64,000 nucleotides of DNA from Schizochytrium sp. CCTCC M209059 (Eukaryota; Sar; Bigyra; Thraustochytrida; Thraustochytriidae). The stretch lies in the NCBI GenBank assembly GCA_000818945.1, contig KN805389.1, positions 1 to 64,000 on the forward strand. Reading direction: 5' to 3'. Positions 20,192-28,661 of this stretch are shown one piece after another; position 1 is the first letter of the stretch; every line of letters starts with the position of its first letter. The notes under the pieces were generated by a model. It was not told the DNA's origin. It ran no database searches and saw nothing but the letters and a program-made list of their open reading frames with translations. A program made the translations under genes and the position numbers.

Positions 20192-21976
20192 TCATCGTAA
20201 GGTCATTTCCACATCTGAGGTCGGCTCCACGCGCCTATTGCGTCGAGCCTCATTCTCGCTGACTCCTCCATTCTCGTCTGCCTCGTGGTCGTCAGCTGCA
20301 ATCTCTTCATACAGGTCATCGTCTGGCATGCGGCTCTGCGAGCGCGCAAACTCAAGCTCGTGCTGCGCCTCTTCGCGATTTCCGTTCGCCCGGTCGAGCA
20401 GGTAGTTTTCGGCCATTGTAGTGGTGTTGCCCGAGGGATGCCGCTTCAAATAGTTTCGCAAAATGCGCTGGTCCACGCTGTGAACGTCCGCGTCCAGCGT
20501 GAATACCGTGGCGCCGAGCAAAATACCGCAGACCAGCCACCCAGAGATTGAAATCGCCAGCGCGTCTCGACGGTTATCCGGAAATGCAGCAATGATAAAG
20601 GAGACAAAGAACGGACCCAGACCACGCCCAAGATCGTCGACGAGATTGAGAATCGCAAACGCAGTGCCGCGCACCTCTGGCACCGTGACATTGAGCATTA
20701 GTGTACGCAGTACTGAGCCAGGTATGCCTGCCAGAAGTCCAGCCGGAATGGTGAGCAGGAAGAAGGCCCACACCGGAAGCCAGTTTGCACCATAGAGCAT
20801 GAGAATGACCGGGACGCCGCCGAGTATTGTCGAGGCGCCCATGCCCAGAGTGATTGAACGCTTGCGATGCAGAAACCAGCGATCCGTGAGCCATCCTGCC
20901 CAGACCTGGCCCAAGACGATCCCAATGCCGTATAGGAGAACGACCACGGTGGACAGCTCCACGGATATGCCCAGCTCTGTGCTGAGAAAGTCATTAAAGT
21001 AAACAATCATGACGCCCCACGGAAGTGATCCCGGCAAACCCTGAATCAAGAGCAGTACCACCGTATTACATGATAGTAAGACCTTGACCTTTTGCCATGT
21101 GATTCGCTCGCTGTATACGATGCTCGACGAGGCCGCCAGTTGGTTCAGAATTTCCTCCTTGGTCCCTCGCCTTGGTTCCCGTGTTGTGACAAGCAATACA
21201 AGGGCAAGAAGGTACGCTGGAACGGCAACCATGACAAAGGGTACGCGCCATCCCAAAGTAGGACCGGCAATGCCCGCGACAATCTGCCCAAAGCCAACGC
21301 CCACGCCCATGGCAATACCCGCCAGAGCTACAACCGTGCCTCGCTTTGTCGTACGCCACAGGTCACCAAAGAGCGAGTAGCTTAGCGGAACAGCTCCACC
21401 TACACTAACTCCCGTCACGGCACGTGCCACGAGTAGCTCCGTGTAGTTGGAAACCCAGTAGGTCATCAGACAACCCGTTTCGCCAATGAAAACCACCAGC
21501 ACCATTGTGTACACTCGATTCACACTATCGCTCAAGTAGCCGACAAGGAGTGACGTAACACCGCCCACGACAAAGAATACAAGAGCTACATTGCCGCCAA
21601 GGTATCTGTCCCTCTCGACGGGTGTAAAGCCAAACTCTCGTCCGATCTCGCTCAGCTCGGGGGCCAGCAGGTTCTGGTCTGCGAAAAGGAACATATTGAT
21701 CAGACACAGCAGCGTCGTCATGTACACATTATTCTCCACGCGGCAGCATGTGTGACAGCGCTTCGTAACTGGAGCGCGTACTTTGACGCCTTCAAAGTCC
21801 TCCAAGGACTCGAGGTCTTGGGTCTCGGCCTCACGCTCCGTCGCCCGCGGGTCGTCATCTTCACCTCCTTCGGCCCTCTGGCTTGTCATCTCTGCTGCGT
21901 TGCCGTTGCCATTGCTGAGCATGAGGCTTTGGCTGTCCTCCTGCGCACCGCTCGCGTCTTCCCCGCCCGCGATCAT
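20192..21976 (-). CDS. MFS transporter, Spinster-like
   Basis: A 594-residue protein; the ATG at 21976 (MIAGGEDASG) is chosen over a TTG 15 bp upstream. After an acidic about 90-residue cytosolic N-terminus, around twelve hydrophobic segments are seen in two groups of six. Family motifs are visible: FADQNLLAPELSEIGREFG in the first segment, the loop motif VGYLSDSVNR, the segment-4 arginine in LLVARAVTGVSVGGAVP, and the REPRRG end of the first half. The pattern matches Spinster/SPNS-type carriers, which move sphingolipids, lysophospholipids or sugars from lysosome-related compartments. Substrate cannot be read from sequence. The acidic C-terminal tail is disordered. It is convergent with the CX9C gene. 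Confidence 0.88.
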   Translation of the reverse strand: MIAGGEDASGAQEDSQSLMLSNGNGNAAEMTSQRAEGGEDDDPRATEREAETQDLESLEDFEGVKVRAPVTKRCHTCCRVENNVYMTTLLCLINMFLFADQNLLAPELSEIGREFGFTPVERDRYLGGNVALVFFVVGGVTSLLVGYLSDSVNRVYTMVLVVFIGETGCLMTYWVSNYTELLVARAVTGVSVGGAVPLSYSLFGDLWRTTKRGTVVALAGIAMGVGVGFGQIVAGIAGPTLGWRVPFVMVAVPAYLLALVLLVTTREPRRGTKEEILNQLAASSSIVYSERITWQKVKVLLSCNTVVLLLIQGLPGSLPWGVMIVYFNDFLSTELGISVELSTVVVLLYGIGIVLGQVWAGWLTDRWFLHRKRSITLGMGASTILGGVPVILMLYGANWLPVWAFFLLTIPAGLLAGIPGSVLRTLMLNVTVPEVRGTAFAILNLVDDLGRGLGPFFVSFIIAAFPDNRRDALAISISGWLVCGILLGATVFTLDADVHSVDQRILRNYLKRHPSGNTTTMAENYLLDRANGNREEAQHELEFARSQSRMPDDDLYEEIAADDHEADENGGVSENEARRNRRVEPTSDVEMTLR

Positions 21977-22311
21977 GGTGCACGCGTGCAAGGGTAGCGT
22001 ATCCCTCGTGTCGTGGACCTACGAGTTTGGTTGTCCCTCATCTTTATCAACCAACAACACTTTTTTCTAACAATGAAGCGAGACAGAAAAGATTTTATTA
22101 GTCTTCTTCTATAGGCCTAATGTGATGGCAGCGGCCCATTTCTCAGCTGGGCATCATGTTCTTCAGTAAGTTTATGCCCCCGAGCGTTTGGCATGACAAA
22201 GACCGTGCAGCCCTGCGTTATGGTCATTATGAAGAGAATCGATCTAGACTTCATTTCCAGTATACCGCAAGAGATTCCATGCCTATTTGGGGGGAATAAA
22301 CCATGTCCATG

Positions 22312-22344
<33 letters not shown>

Positions 22345-22708
22345 CTGCTCATTTCGTCACGTCCCCAATTCAAGATGCTCTGGTGAATACTTGATTACAA
22401 GCATGCTTGTTGAACGGTACATGTATAGAGCAAGTGCAAGACGCCTAGTATTCAGGATACTTGGGTGGATAATAACTGCGGGCTTCGATATGACCGTTGG
22501 GCATCGATTTGACTCGTATGACCATCGTGAGGGTGCCGGTGCCGCTTTCAACGTGCCGTGACCAGAGCGCAGATGCAGAGTGCAACGTTCGGATTGAAGT
22601 CCAAGGTCTGCGTCAGCCTCCCCTGGAAGTCCCCAGGGCATTCCGGTAGCCAGGCTCGCCAGATCTGAAAACAAGCAACCGCGCCTTGCACCTTTTCCGT
22701 TCGAAACA
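21977..22708. other. divergent intergenic region
   Basis: 732 bp between the MFS gene start (minus) and the ARF-like gene start (plus). It contains a TAGGCCTA octamer at 22112-22119 and the CT/AC microsatellite. No supported coding region. Confidence 0.55.
22312..22343. repeat. compound (CT)n(AC)n microsatellite
   Basis: About nine CT dinucleotides followed directly by about seven AC dinucleotides. Confidence 0.95.
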
Positions 22709-23551
22709 ATGGGCGGCACGAGCTCAAGACGCCATGCCTACAATGACGGTGAATACGATCGTGTGCTCGCAGCACGAATTGCATTCCATATGATGTGCTG
22801 CAGTTGGTTCCACCGGCGGCGCGCCCGTCAGAACCGATCACAAAGAGCACGTTTTCTTGCCAAAGGCTCGTTTCCCAATGAAAATGATGAGAAACAGGAG
22901 CTTCACGGCTTTACAAGCGAGCCTCCGACGCACTTGCGTGGTCTTTTGCTCATTGGGCCCGAAGGCGCGGGCAAGTCGAGCCTGCTTGAGCGAGCACACT
23001 CTTTGACAAATGATCTCGGTTTGCGTGCGCCATACGAGACCGCGTTGCCAGCCATTGAGGCTACAAGTGGATTTTCCATTCGAGACGTACGCCATCGATC
23101 AGTGAACGTAAGGGTCTGGGATCTTGGCGGGTCTGAAAAGATTCGGCCATACTGGAAAGCATACTTGGGGCAGGTGCATGCCGTCGTTTACGTTGTGAAG
23201 GCTCAAACAGAAATGTCCCGCTTTCGTGACGCGGATCTGAATGCGCTGCTCGAGTTCTATTATTCAAGTGCAAGCGCGAGACGTTTGCCGCTTTTGCTCC
23301 TTGTCAATATCTCGACAACGAAATATTTGGGCGGCAATAGCACAGACAAGCTCTGCGCGCAGCTTTACGCGGATTTGTGTGCTCGGCTCGAGGCTGAGCT
23401 CGACGAGAGTTGTCCGCAACGGAAGGCTGTATTTTGTGTCAACGCAAGTCCTCAAGGCACGAATGATGTTGGGGAGGGACGCGCACTCCGTGCTTCCCTA
23501 TGGAATGCGCTTGATTGGGTTTGTGAAGCCGCAGCGCCAGCGGCTCGATAA
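22709..23551 (+). CDS. atypical ARF-like small GTPase
   Basis: A 280-residue protein, longer than typical ARFs because of an about 70-residue N-terminal extension. It begins MGGTSS, a possible N-myristoylation signal, with a nearby CC pair that could be palmitoylated. The G1 loop is GPEGAGKSS, and the G3 region reads VWDLGGSEKIRPYW. In active ARFs G3 is WDxGGQ; here the catalytic glutamine is a serine, so intrinsic hydrolysis is expected to be weak. The guanine-specificity motif NKxD is not seen; the equivalent strand reads LLLLVNIST. Assignment to the ARF/ARL/SAR superfamily rests on G1 and G3. A membrane-bound, slowly hydrolysing or non-cycling G-protein is inferred. Confidence 0.8.
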   Translation: MGGTSSRRHAYNDGEYDRVLAARIAFHMMCCSWFHRRRARQNRSQRARFLAKGSFPNENDEKQELHGFTSEPPTHLRGLLLIGPEGAGKSSLLERAHSLTNDLGLRAPYETALPAIEATSGFSIRDVRHRSVNVRVWDLGGSEKIRPYWKAYLGQVHAVVYVVKAQTEMSRFRDADLNALLEFYYSSASARRLPLLLLVNISTTKYLGGNSTDKLCAQLYADLCARLEAELDESCPQRKAVFCVNASPQGTNDVGEGRALRASLWNALDWVCEAAAPAAR

Positions 23552-23892
23552 ATTGTAACTATCCGGAATGAAAAGAATCAAGAGACGGGATTAAGCGACC
23601 ATTGCAAACAGGGACCGTCAAGTAGGGATGAACAGGCAACAAGTGTAGATATGCTACAATCAAAAATCCGTGGCGTCTGCAAGCGAAAGCGTCGCGGCAA
23701 ACCGTCTTGTAAATATGTCTGTTGACTGGCGCAAATGCTACACGTTCGAGATCGCTCACATTTTATTAGACCCCGCGGTGAAATGAATATAGCAATGCAG
23801 AAAGAAGGGTCAGGCAGGCTTGGGCCAAGGTAGAGCAAAAAAAAAAAAGGAAAAGGAAATCACAACAACGAATTTTCTTTCTATGAATCTTT
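23552..23892. other. convergent intergenic region
   Basis: 341 bp between two stops, AT-rich with an A run at 23837-23848; presumed 3' UTRs and polyadenylation sites. No gene seen. Confidence 0.6.
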
Positions 23893-26800
23893 TTACTGTT
23901 GGTTTGGAAGTGGCGCGACGAGCTGCTCAGGCTCAACACTACGCTTAAAGAATTGCGATAAATGTTTTTCGGCGTTGATAAACCACAGCGCCTTGGGATA
24001 CTTGACAGAAGGCGGCAAATCCACAGCAGGCTCGTCCGGGTTTCCGCTCTCCGAGGCAACCTTGGCCACGGCCGCACTCATGATACCTGATGGTGCTGCG
24101 GGTGCTGCAGCACGCGACTCCGAAGGCTCTAGCTTTGCAGCAGGAGCGCCACCGCTGGTGGCGGCGTCCTTGCTTGGATCCGCGCTGCTCTCGTCCTTTG
24201 TCGCTTCCCCGTTCTTGGCGGCCTCATCACCTTCATCTTTCTTGACCGGCTCCGCGTCTGAAGTCGAGTCTGACTTAGTTTTTGCTTGTGCAGTGTCTTT
24301 TGTGGCATCGGATTCTGGGTTAGCACTGCGATCTTTGGCGTCTTCCGGGGGCGGCTCAAGCGGAACAAAATCTAGCACGAGCTTTTTAGAGACAACGTCG
24401 TAGCGATGCTGGAACTTGCGCGTGGCGGCACGCTCAAGGTCTTCCTCGGAGGGGATGTAACCCTCGGGAGGGGAAGGTCCACCGAGCGTCACGTCTGTCC
24501 AGTGAGCGCCCTGATCGCGCCGCCGGCGCACGAGTTCCCATGCGTCCCGGATGCGTACCCCGTGGTATTTGCAAAGCCACCACACGACGCACATTGGAGA
24601 CCGATTCACACCGGCCACACAGTGTACAAAGATCGTGGGCGGCACGATGCGAACTTGTGAGTTCGATGCGAGAAGACAACGTTCCTTGGCGACGGAATGC
24701 GCCTTCCATGCCTCCTCGATAAACTCGGCGCCGCGGTCGAAACCTGCACGCATGGTCTTCTCATCCCATGTGTCGAGGTCATTTACGTCGATGCGCACGG
24801 AACGTGTTTCGGGTAGAACATAACTGATGCCGCGCAGCTCGCGCTGCATGGGGCTTCCGGCCATGTTGAGAGCGTAGCACATGTTGTGGTCGCGACACCA
24901 TGAAAGACGACTTGCTTTGAGCTCGACGGGGTCGGCTTTGCGGTTTACGAGACAACGCTGATTTTGGTCCCACCCGGCGCCAACATAGAGAAAACCTTTG
25001 ATCACTTCGCTTGCATTCCAATGCGTTCGCGTGTCCGCTGGCGGCGAAAGGTCGATACCGCCCGGTTTCTTGATGTGCTTGCGTAGCTTTGGGCGTTTCT
25101 GTTTCTTTGCGCTCGAAGGAGCAATGCTGCCGGCAGCAGCGATTGCAGTCGAGGCGCCTGCGTTGAGCGATGCGCCCACACCTTCAGTCTTGCTTGTGCC
25201 CGCACTTGCATCGGCCATGCTGCTCATCTTGGCCATTCCTGCACTGCCGTTCTTGCTGGAGACGAGCGGTCGCTTTTGCGTGTGAACAGGCGACTTGCCG
25301 CGGCCCATGTCAGAAGATGAAAGAGAAGGGGGTTTGATGCTGGCTGCTGCCGCCTTGACAATTGGCGACGCATTCTTGGATCCTGGGGCGGACCCGTTCG
25401 AGCCAGTGTCAACGCCGGGAGCCTGCTTTTTCTTTTTCAGAGCGAGCGCCATGGCAACTGCTTCGCGCGTTTTCCGCTGTTCCGGCGTCAATTCAGAGGT
25501 AGGCGTTGGCGATGCGCTAGCCCCAGAGCGTTGGCCGATTGCGCGAAAAAGAGAGCCTGGTCGCGCGCGCACCGCGCTTGCGTTCGGGGTACTCCCTTTG
25601 AGCTTGGCTTTGAGTGTTGCGAGTTGACCAGCGTCGAGGGAGTTCGCCTTGAGAGGGGTCACGCTCGGCTGGTCCTGTTGTTGGCGTTGCGAAGACCCAG
25701 CGACCCGCGAAGACTCGGAGCTTCCACTCATGCGTCGATCCAGAGTCGCCTTGGATGATGCATGCTCGCCGCGCGACCCGACCCCCGAAGCGCCGTGGCT
25801 CTTCGCGCGGTGATCGGAACCGAGTTTAATGAGATCGTCACCAGGAGCTCCTAAATTGGAACCAGCGCGGCTGCCAGCCGTGGATGGGCGCGAGAGCGTC
25901 GTGGAAATGCTGCTCGTGCTGCTGCTGCTCGTGCTGCTAATGGGTTTGAGATGGTTCGCGCTTGGTCTTCGATTCGCGGCCTCAGCGACGCGTCGTTTCA
26001 GGTCCTTAGGATCGGGTCGTCGGCGTTTGAGTGCCTGGCGCGCGAATGCTGTAGCCGACATTGCAGGCCGTCCGCGTTTACGCGGTTCGGCGCGAGCGCT
26101 CGAGGTGCTTCCGGACGGGCTGGCCCCGGCAAGTCGGGCTTCGCGGCCTGTGCTATCAAGGCTCATACCCCTCGCCCGGGCGGGTGCCTTAGACCGGGAC
26201 TTTGTCGCCGGGCTTACATCTGCAGAGGATCCTGCCGAGTCGGAACCATTGTCCCCCTCGTCGACGAGTCCTTCTGCGCCAGCGTCCTCGGATTCTTCGC
26301 TCGAGACATTGTTTGCGGAAAAGTCTTCATCGGCTTCCTCGGCGGACTTGCCGCGGCGAGTTGATCCACGTTTGCCAGCGCGCGTGTCTTCGCGCACCTT
26401 CCAACGTTTTTCGGCTTTCATTCTGCGCGCCGCGGAGAGGGGGTCTCCGCGACCCTTAGTCCGTAGTTCGGACGAGCGCGAAGACCTCCGCCTACGTCTG
26501 GTCCCGGACTTGTCGTCATCGTCCTCTTGGTAGTCCTCGTCATCGTCGTCTTCTCCTTCTTCTTCTTCTTCTTCTTCCTCTGCGCCGCCGGTTTCTGCAT
26601 CCTCGTCATTATCTTCGTTGTCGCCATTTACAATATCATCTTCACCGTCGTCGTCGTCGTCGTCATATTGACGACGGCGCGTTTTCTTCTTTTTGGCTGC
26701 AGCTGCAGCTGCCACTTCTTCGTCGTCATCTTCGTCGCCAGCGTCATTCGACGAGTGCCGCGAGCGCCTTCGCCTTGTTCGAGCGCTACTACGTGTTTTT

Positions 26801-27306
26801 CGTCCTCCATCAATGTTATCTTCGTCTGAAGATGCAGCGCCGCCGCCGCCGCCGCCACCGCCACCGCCATCATCGCTGTCGCTCTCCATTGCGTTGTCCT
26901 CTTCATTCAGGACCTTGGAAAGATCCATGCGGTTCTTCCGTGCGCGTTTTGACCGCCTTCGACGCGTCTTGTCCTCTCCATCGTCTTCGTTGTCTTCTTC
27001 TTCTTCTTCTTCTTCTTTTTCATTGTCGTCGCCCTCGGTAGTTTTGGCCTTGGACTTTCCCTTTGCCTGGCCGTCGGCGCTTTGGTCTTGGTCTTGCAGA
27101 TCGTTATCGTTGTCAGCCCCCGGACTTGCCGTTTTCTTAGACCCGCTTCGCTCCATGCTCCGCGGATCATTGCGGTTTTTCGACCTGCGCTCTTCGCGTT
27201 GGACGTTGGCGTCACCATCCGAGTCCTTTGCTTCTTCCTCATCTCGCGGGGCAGCGACCCCCTGTTGCGCAGCGCCCGCCGAGGCGGCGCCTGGCAAGAT
27301 CCTCAT
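23893..27306 (-). CDS. dual-specificity phosphatase with long disordered N-terminus
   Basis: A 1137-residue protein starting at the ATG at 27306. Residues 1 to about 740 are low complexity: acidic Glu/Asp runs, Lys/Arg-rich stretches and Ser-rich segments typical of nuclear proteins. The phosphatase domain lies at about 775-970: entry GFLYVGAGWDQNQ, a likely general-acid aspartate in RIDVNDLDTWD, and the catalytic P-loop HCVAGVNRS (HCX5RS). Helices WWLCKYHGVRIRDAWELV then RRRRDQ follow the dual-specificity fold. The C-terminus (970-1137) is again acidic and disordered. These enzymes remove phosphate from Ser/Thr/Tyr or non-protein substrates; the target is not predictable. A possible second ATG near the catalytic part cannot be excluded. 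The upstream region is interrupted by an assembly gap. Confidence 0.85.
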   Translation of the reverse strand: MRILPGAASAGAAQQGVAAPRDEEEAKDSDGDANVQREERRSKNRNDPRSMERSGSKKTASPGADNDNDLQDQDQSADGQAKGKSKAKTTEGDDNEKEEEEEEEDNEDDGEDKTRRRRSKRARKNRMDLSKVLNEEDNAMESDSDDGGGGGGGGGGAASSDEDNIDGGRKTRSSARTRRRRSRHSSNDAGDEDDDEEVAAAAAAKKKKTRRRQYDDDDDDGEDDIVNGDNEDNDEDAETGGAEEEEEEEEGEDDDDEDYQEDDDDKSGTRRRRRSSRSSELRTKGRGDPLSAARRMKAEKRWKVREDTRAGKRGSTRRGKSAEEADEDFSANNVSSEESEDAGAEGLVDEGDNGSDSAGSSADVSPATKSRSKAPARARGMSLDSTGREARLAGASPSGSTSSARAEPRKRGRPAMSATAFARQALKRRRPDPKDLKRRVAEAANRRPSANHLKPISSTSSSSTSSISTTLSRPSTAGSRAGSNLGAPGDDLIKLGSDHRAKSHGASGVGSRGEHASSKATLDRRMSGSSESSRVAGSSQRQQQDQPSVTPLKANSLDAGQLATLKAKLKGSTPNASAVRARPGSLFRAIGQRSGASASPTPTSELTPEQRKTREAVAMALALKKKKQAPGVDTGSNGSAPGSKNASPIVKAAAASIKPPSLSSSDMGRGKSPVHTQKRPLVSSKNGSAGMAKMSSMADASAGTSKTEGVGASLNAGASTAIAAAGSIAPSSAKKQKRPKLRKHIKKPGGIDLSPPADTRTHWNASEVIKGFLYVGAGWDQNQRCLVNRKADPVELKASRLSWCRDHNMCYALNMAGSPMQRELRGISYVLPETRSVRIDVNDLDTWDEKTMRAGFDRGAEFIEEAWKAHSVAKERCLLASNSQVRIVPPTIFVHCVAGVNRSPMCVVWWLCKYHGVRIRDAWELVRRRRDQGAHWTDVTLGGPSPPEGYIPSEEDLERAATRKFQHRYDVVSKKLVLDFVPLEPPPEDAKDRSANPESDATKDTAQAKTKSDSTSDAEPVKKDEGDEAAKNGEATKDESSADPSKDAATSGGAPAAKLEPSESRAAAPAAPSGIMSAAVAKVASESGNPDEPAVDLPPSVKYPKALWFINAEKHLSQFFKRSVEPEQLVAPLPNQQ

Positions 27307-27548
27307 CGAAACGACGACGAAATGCGGGTCACGCGTTTATCTCGCCCCTCTTCCACGATTCTATTCCCTTTTTACTCTCTTTCTTCTTCCAGTCTTGCGT
27401 GTCCTCGATCTTGCCCTCCTACAGCCTTCCGCGCATGGCTCGTATTTCCCGCGCGTCTCCGTCTCCCGTTCTCCTCCCGCTCGCGGCCTCTCCTCCGCGC
27501 CCGCCGCGCTCTTCTCCCCTCCTCTCCCCCTCGCCGCCGCGCCCGCCC

Positions 27549-28138
27549 NNNNNNNNNNNNNNNNNNNNNNNNNNNNNNNNNNNNNNNNNNNNNNNNNNNN
27601 NNNNNNNNNNNNNNNNNNNNNNNNNNNNNNNNNNNNNNNNNNNNNNNNNNNNNNNNNNNNNNNNNNNNNNNNNNNNNNNNNNNNNNNNNNNNNNNNNNNN
27701 NNNNNNNNNNNNNNNNNNNNNNNNNNNNNNNNNNNNNNNNNNNNNNNNNNNNNNNNNNNNNNNNNNNNNNNNNNNNNNNNNNNNNNNNNNNNNNNNNNNN
27801 NNNNNNNNNNNNNNNNNNNNNNNNNNNNNNNNNNNNNNNNNNNNNNNNNNNNNNNNNNNNNNNNNNNNNNNNNNNNNNNNNNNNNNNNNNNNNNNNNNNN
27901 NNNNNNNNNNNNNNNNNNNNNNNNNNNNNNNNNNNNNNNNNNNNNNNNNNNNNNNNNNNNNNNNNNNNNNNNNNNNNNNNNNNNNNNNNNNNNNNNNNNN
28001 NNNNNNNNNNNNNNNNNNNNNNNNNNNNNNNNNNNNNNNNNNNNNNNNNNNNNNNNNNNNNNNNNNNNNNNNNNNNNNNNNNNNNNNNNNNNNNNNNNNN
28101 NNNNNNNNNNNNNNNNNNNNNNNNNNNNNNNNNNNNNN
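27549..28138. other. assembly gap (590 N)
   Basis: A run of N between a GC-rich C-run flank and a TTGTC array. The true length is unknown. It sits in the shared upstream region of the phosphatase gene and the ABCG gene. Confidence 0.99.
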
Positions 28139-28222
28139 TTGTCTTGTCTTGTCTTGTCTTGTCTTGTCTTGTCTTGTCTTGTCTTGTCTTGTCTTGTCTT
28201 GTCTTGTCTTGTCTTGTCTTGT
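28139..28222. repeat. (TTGTC)n pentanucleotide array
   Basis: About sixteen perfect TTGTC units running directly out of the N gap, ending in TTGTTTTGG. The array probably continues into the gap and explains it. Confidence 0.95.
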
Positions 28223-28661
28223 TTTGGATGGGAGATCGGTCGCGATGGGCGTTCATTCCCTAAAAAAGTGCTTTTATTTGGCACCTGTTGCTTAATGCTT
28301 TGCACGGACTTTTGCGCAATGATGGATTATACAGTAAGTGCCGAGCCTAGTAGTACTACGTACCACAATAAGGCACGAGACCGAAGCGAAAGCAACAGTC
28401 CACGCGCTCGGCGGCATTTGCCTGGCCAGCTGGTGACGAAATCAAATCAAGACACTGCTGTCATCGCCGACGACGATAGCGCTCCCTCCTCCTTGACGCC
28501 GCTTTGGCGGCCAGAACTCCAGCCAGGGACCGCCCAGCGACCTCCCGGCATCCGAGATACTAGAGGCCAGAAAGAAGTACGCGCTCTTGCGCGATTTCCC
28601 TGACTCGCGACCAGCCTCGCCAGCTTATTCGCTCACTCGCTCGTGGGCGCTGGACAAGCCC

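Noticed and set aside
28319..28340. Extra first exon of the ABCG gene (ATGATGGATTATACA before gtaagt)
   Set aside because: The donor is good, but no clear acceptor joins it in frame, and the ATG at 28662 suffices.
26693..28603. Long frames crossing the N gap
   Set aside because: Translated through N; no coding evidence on either side.
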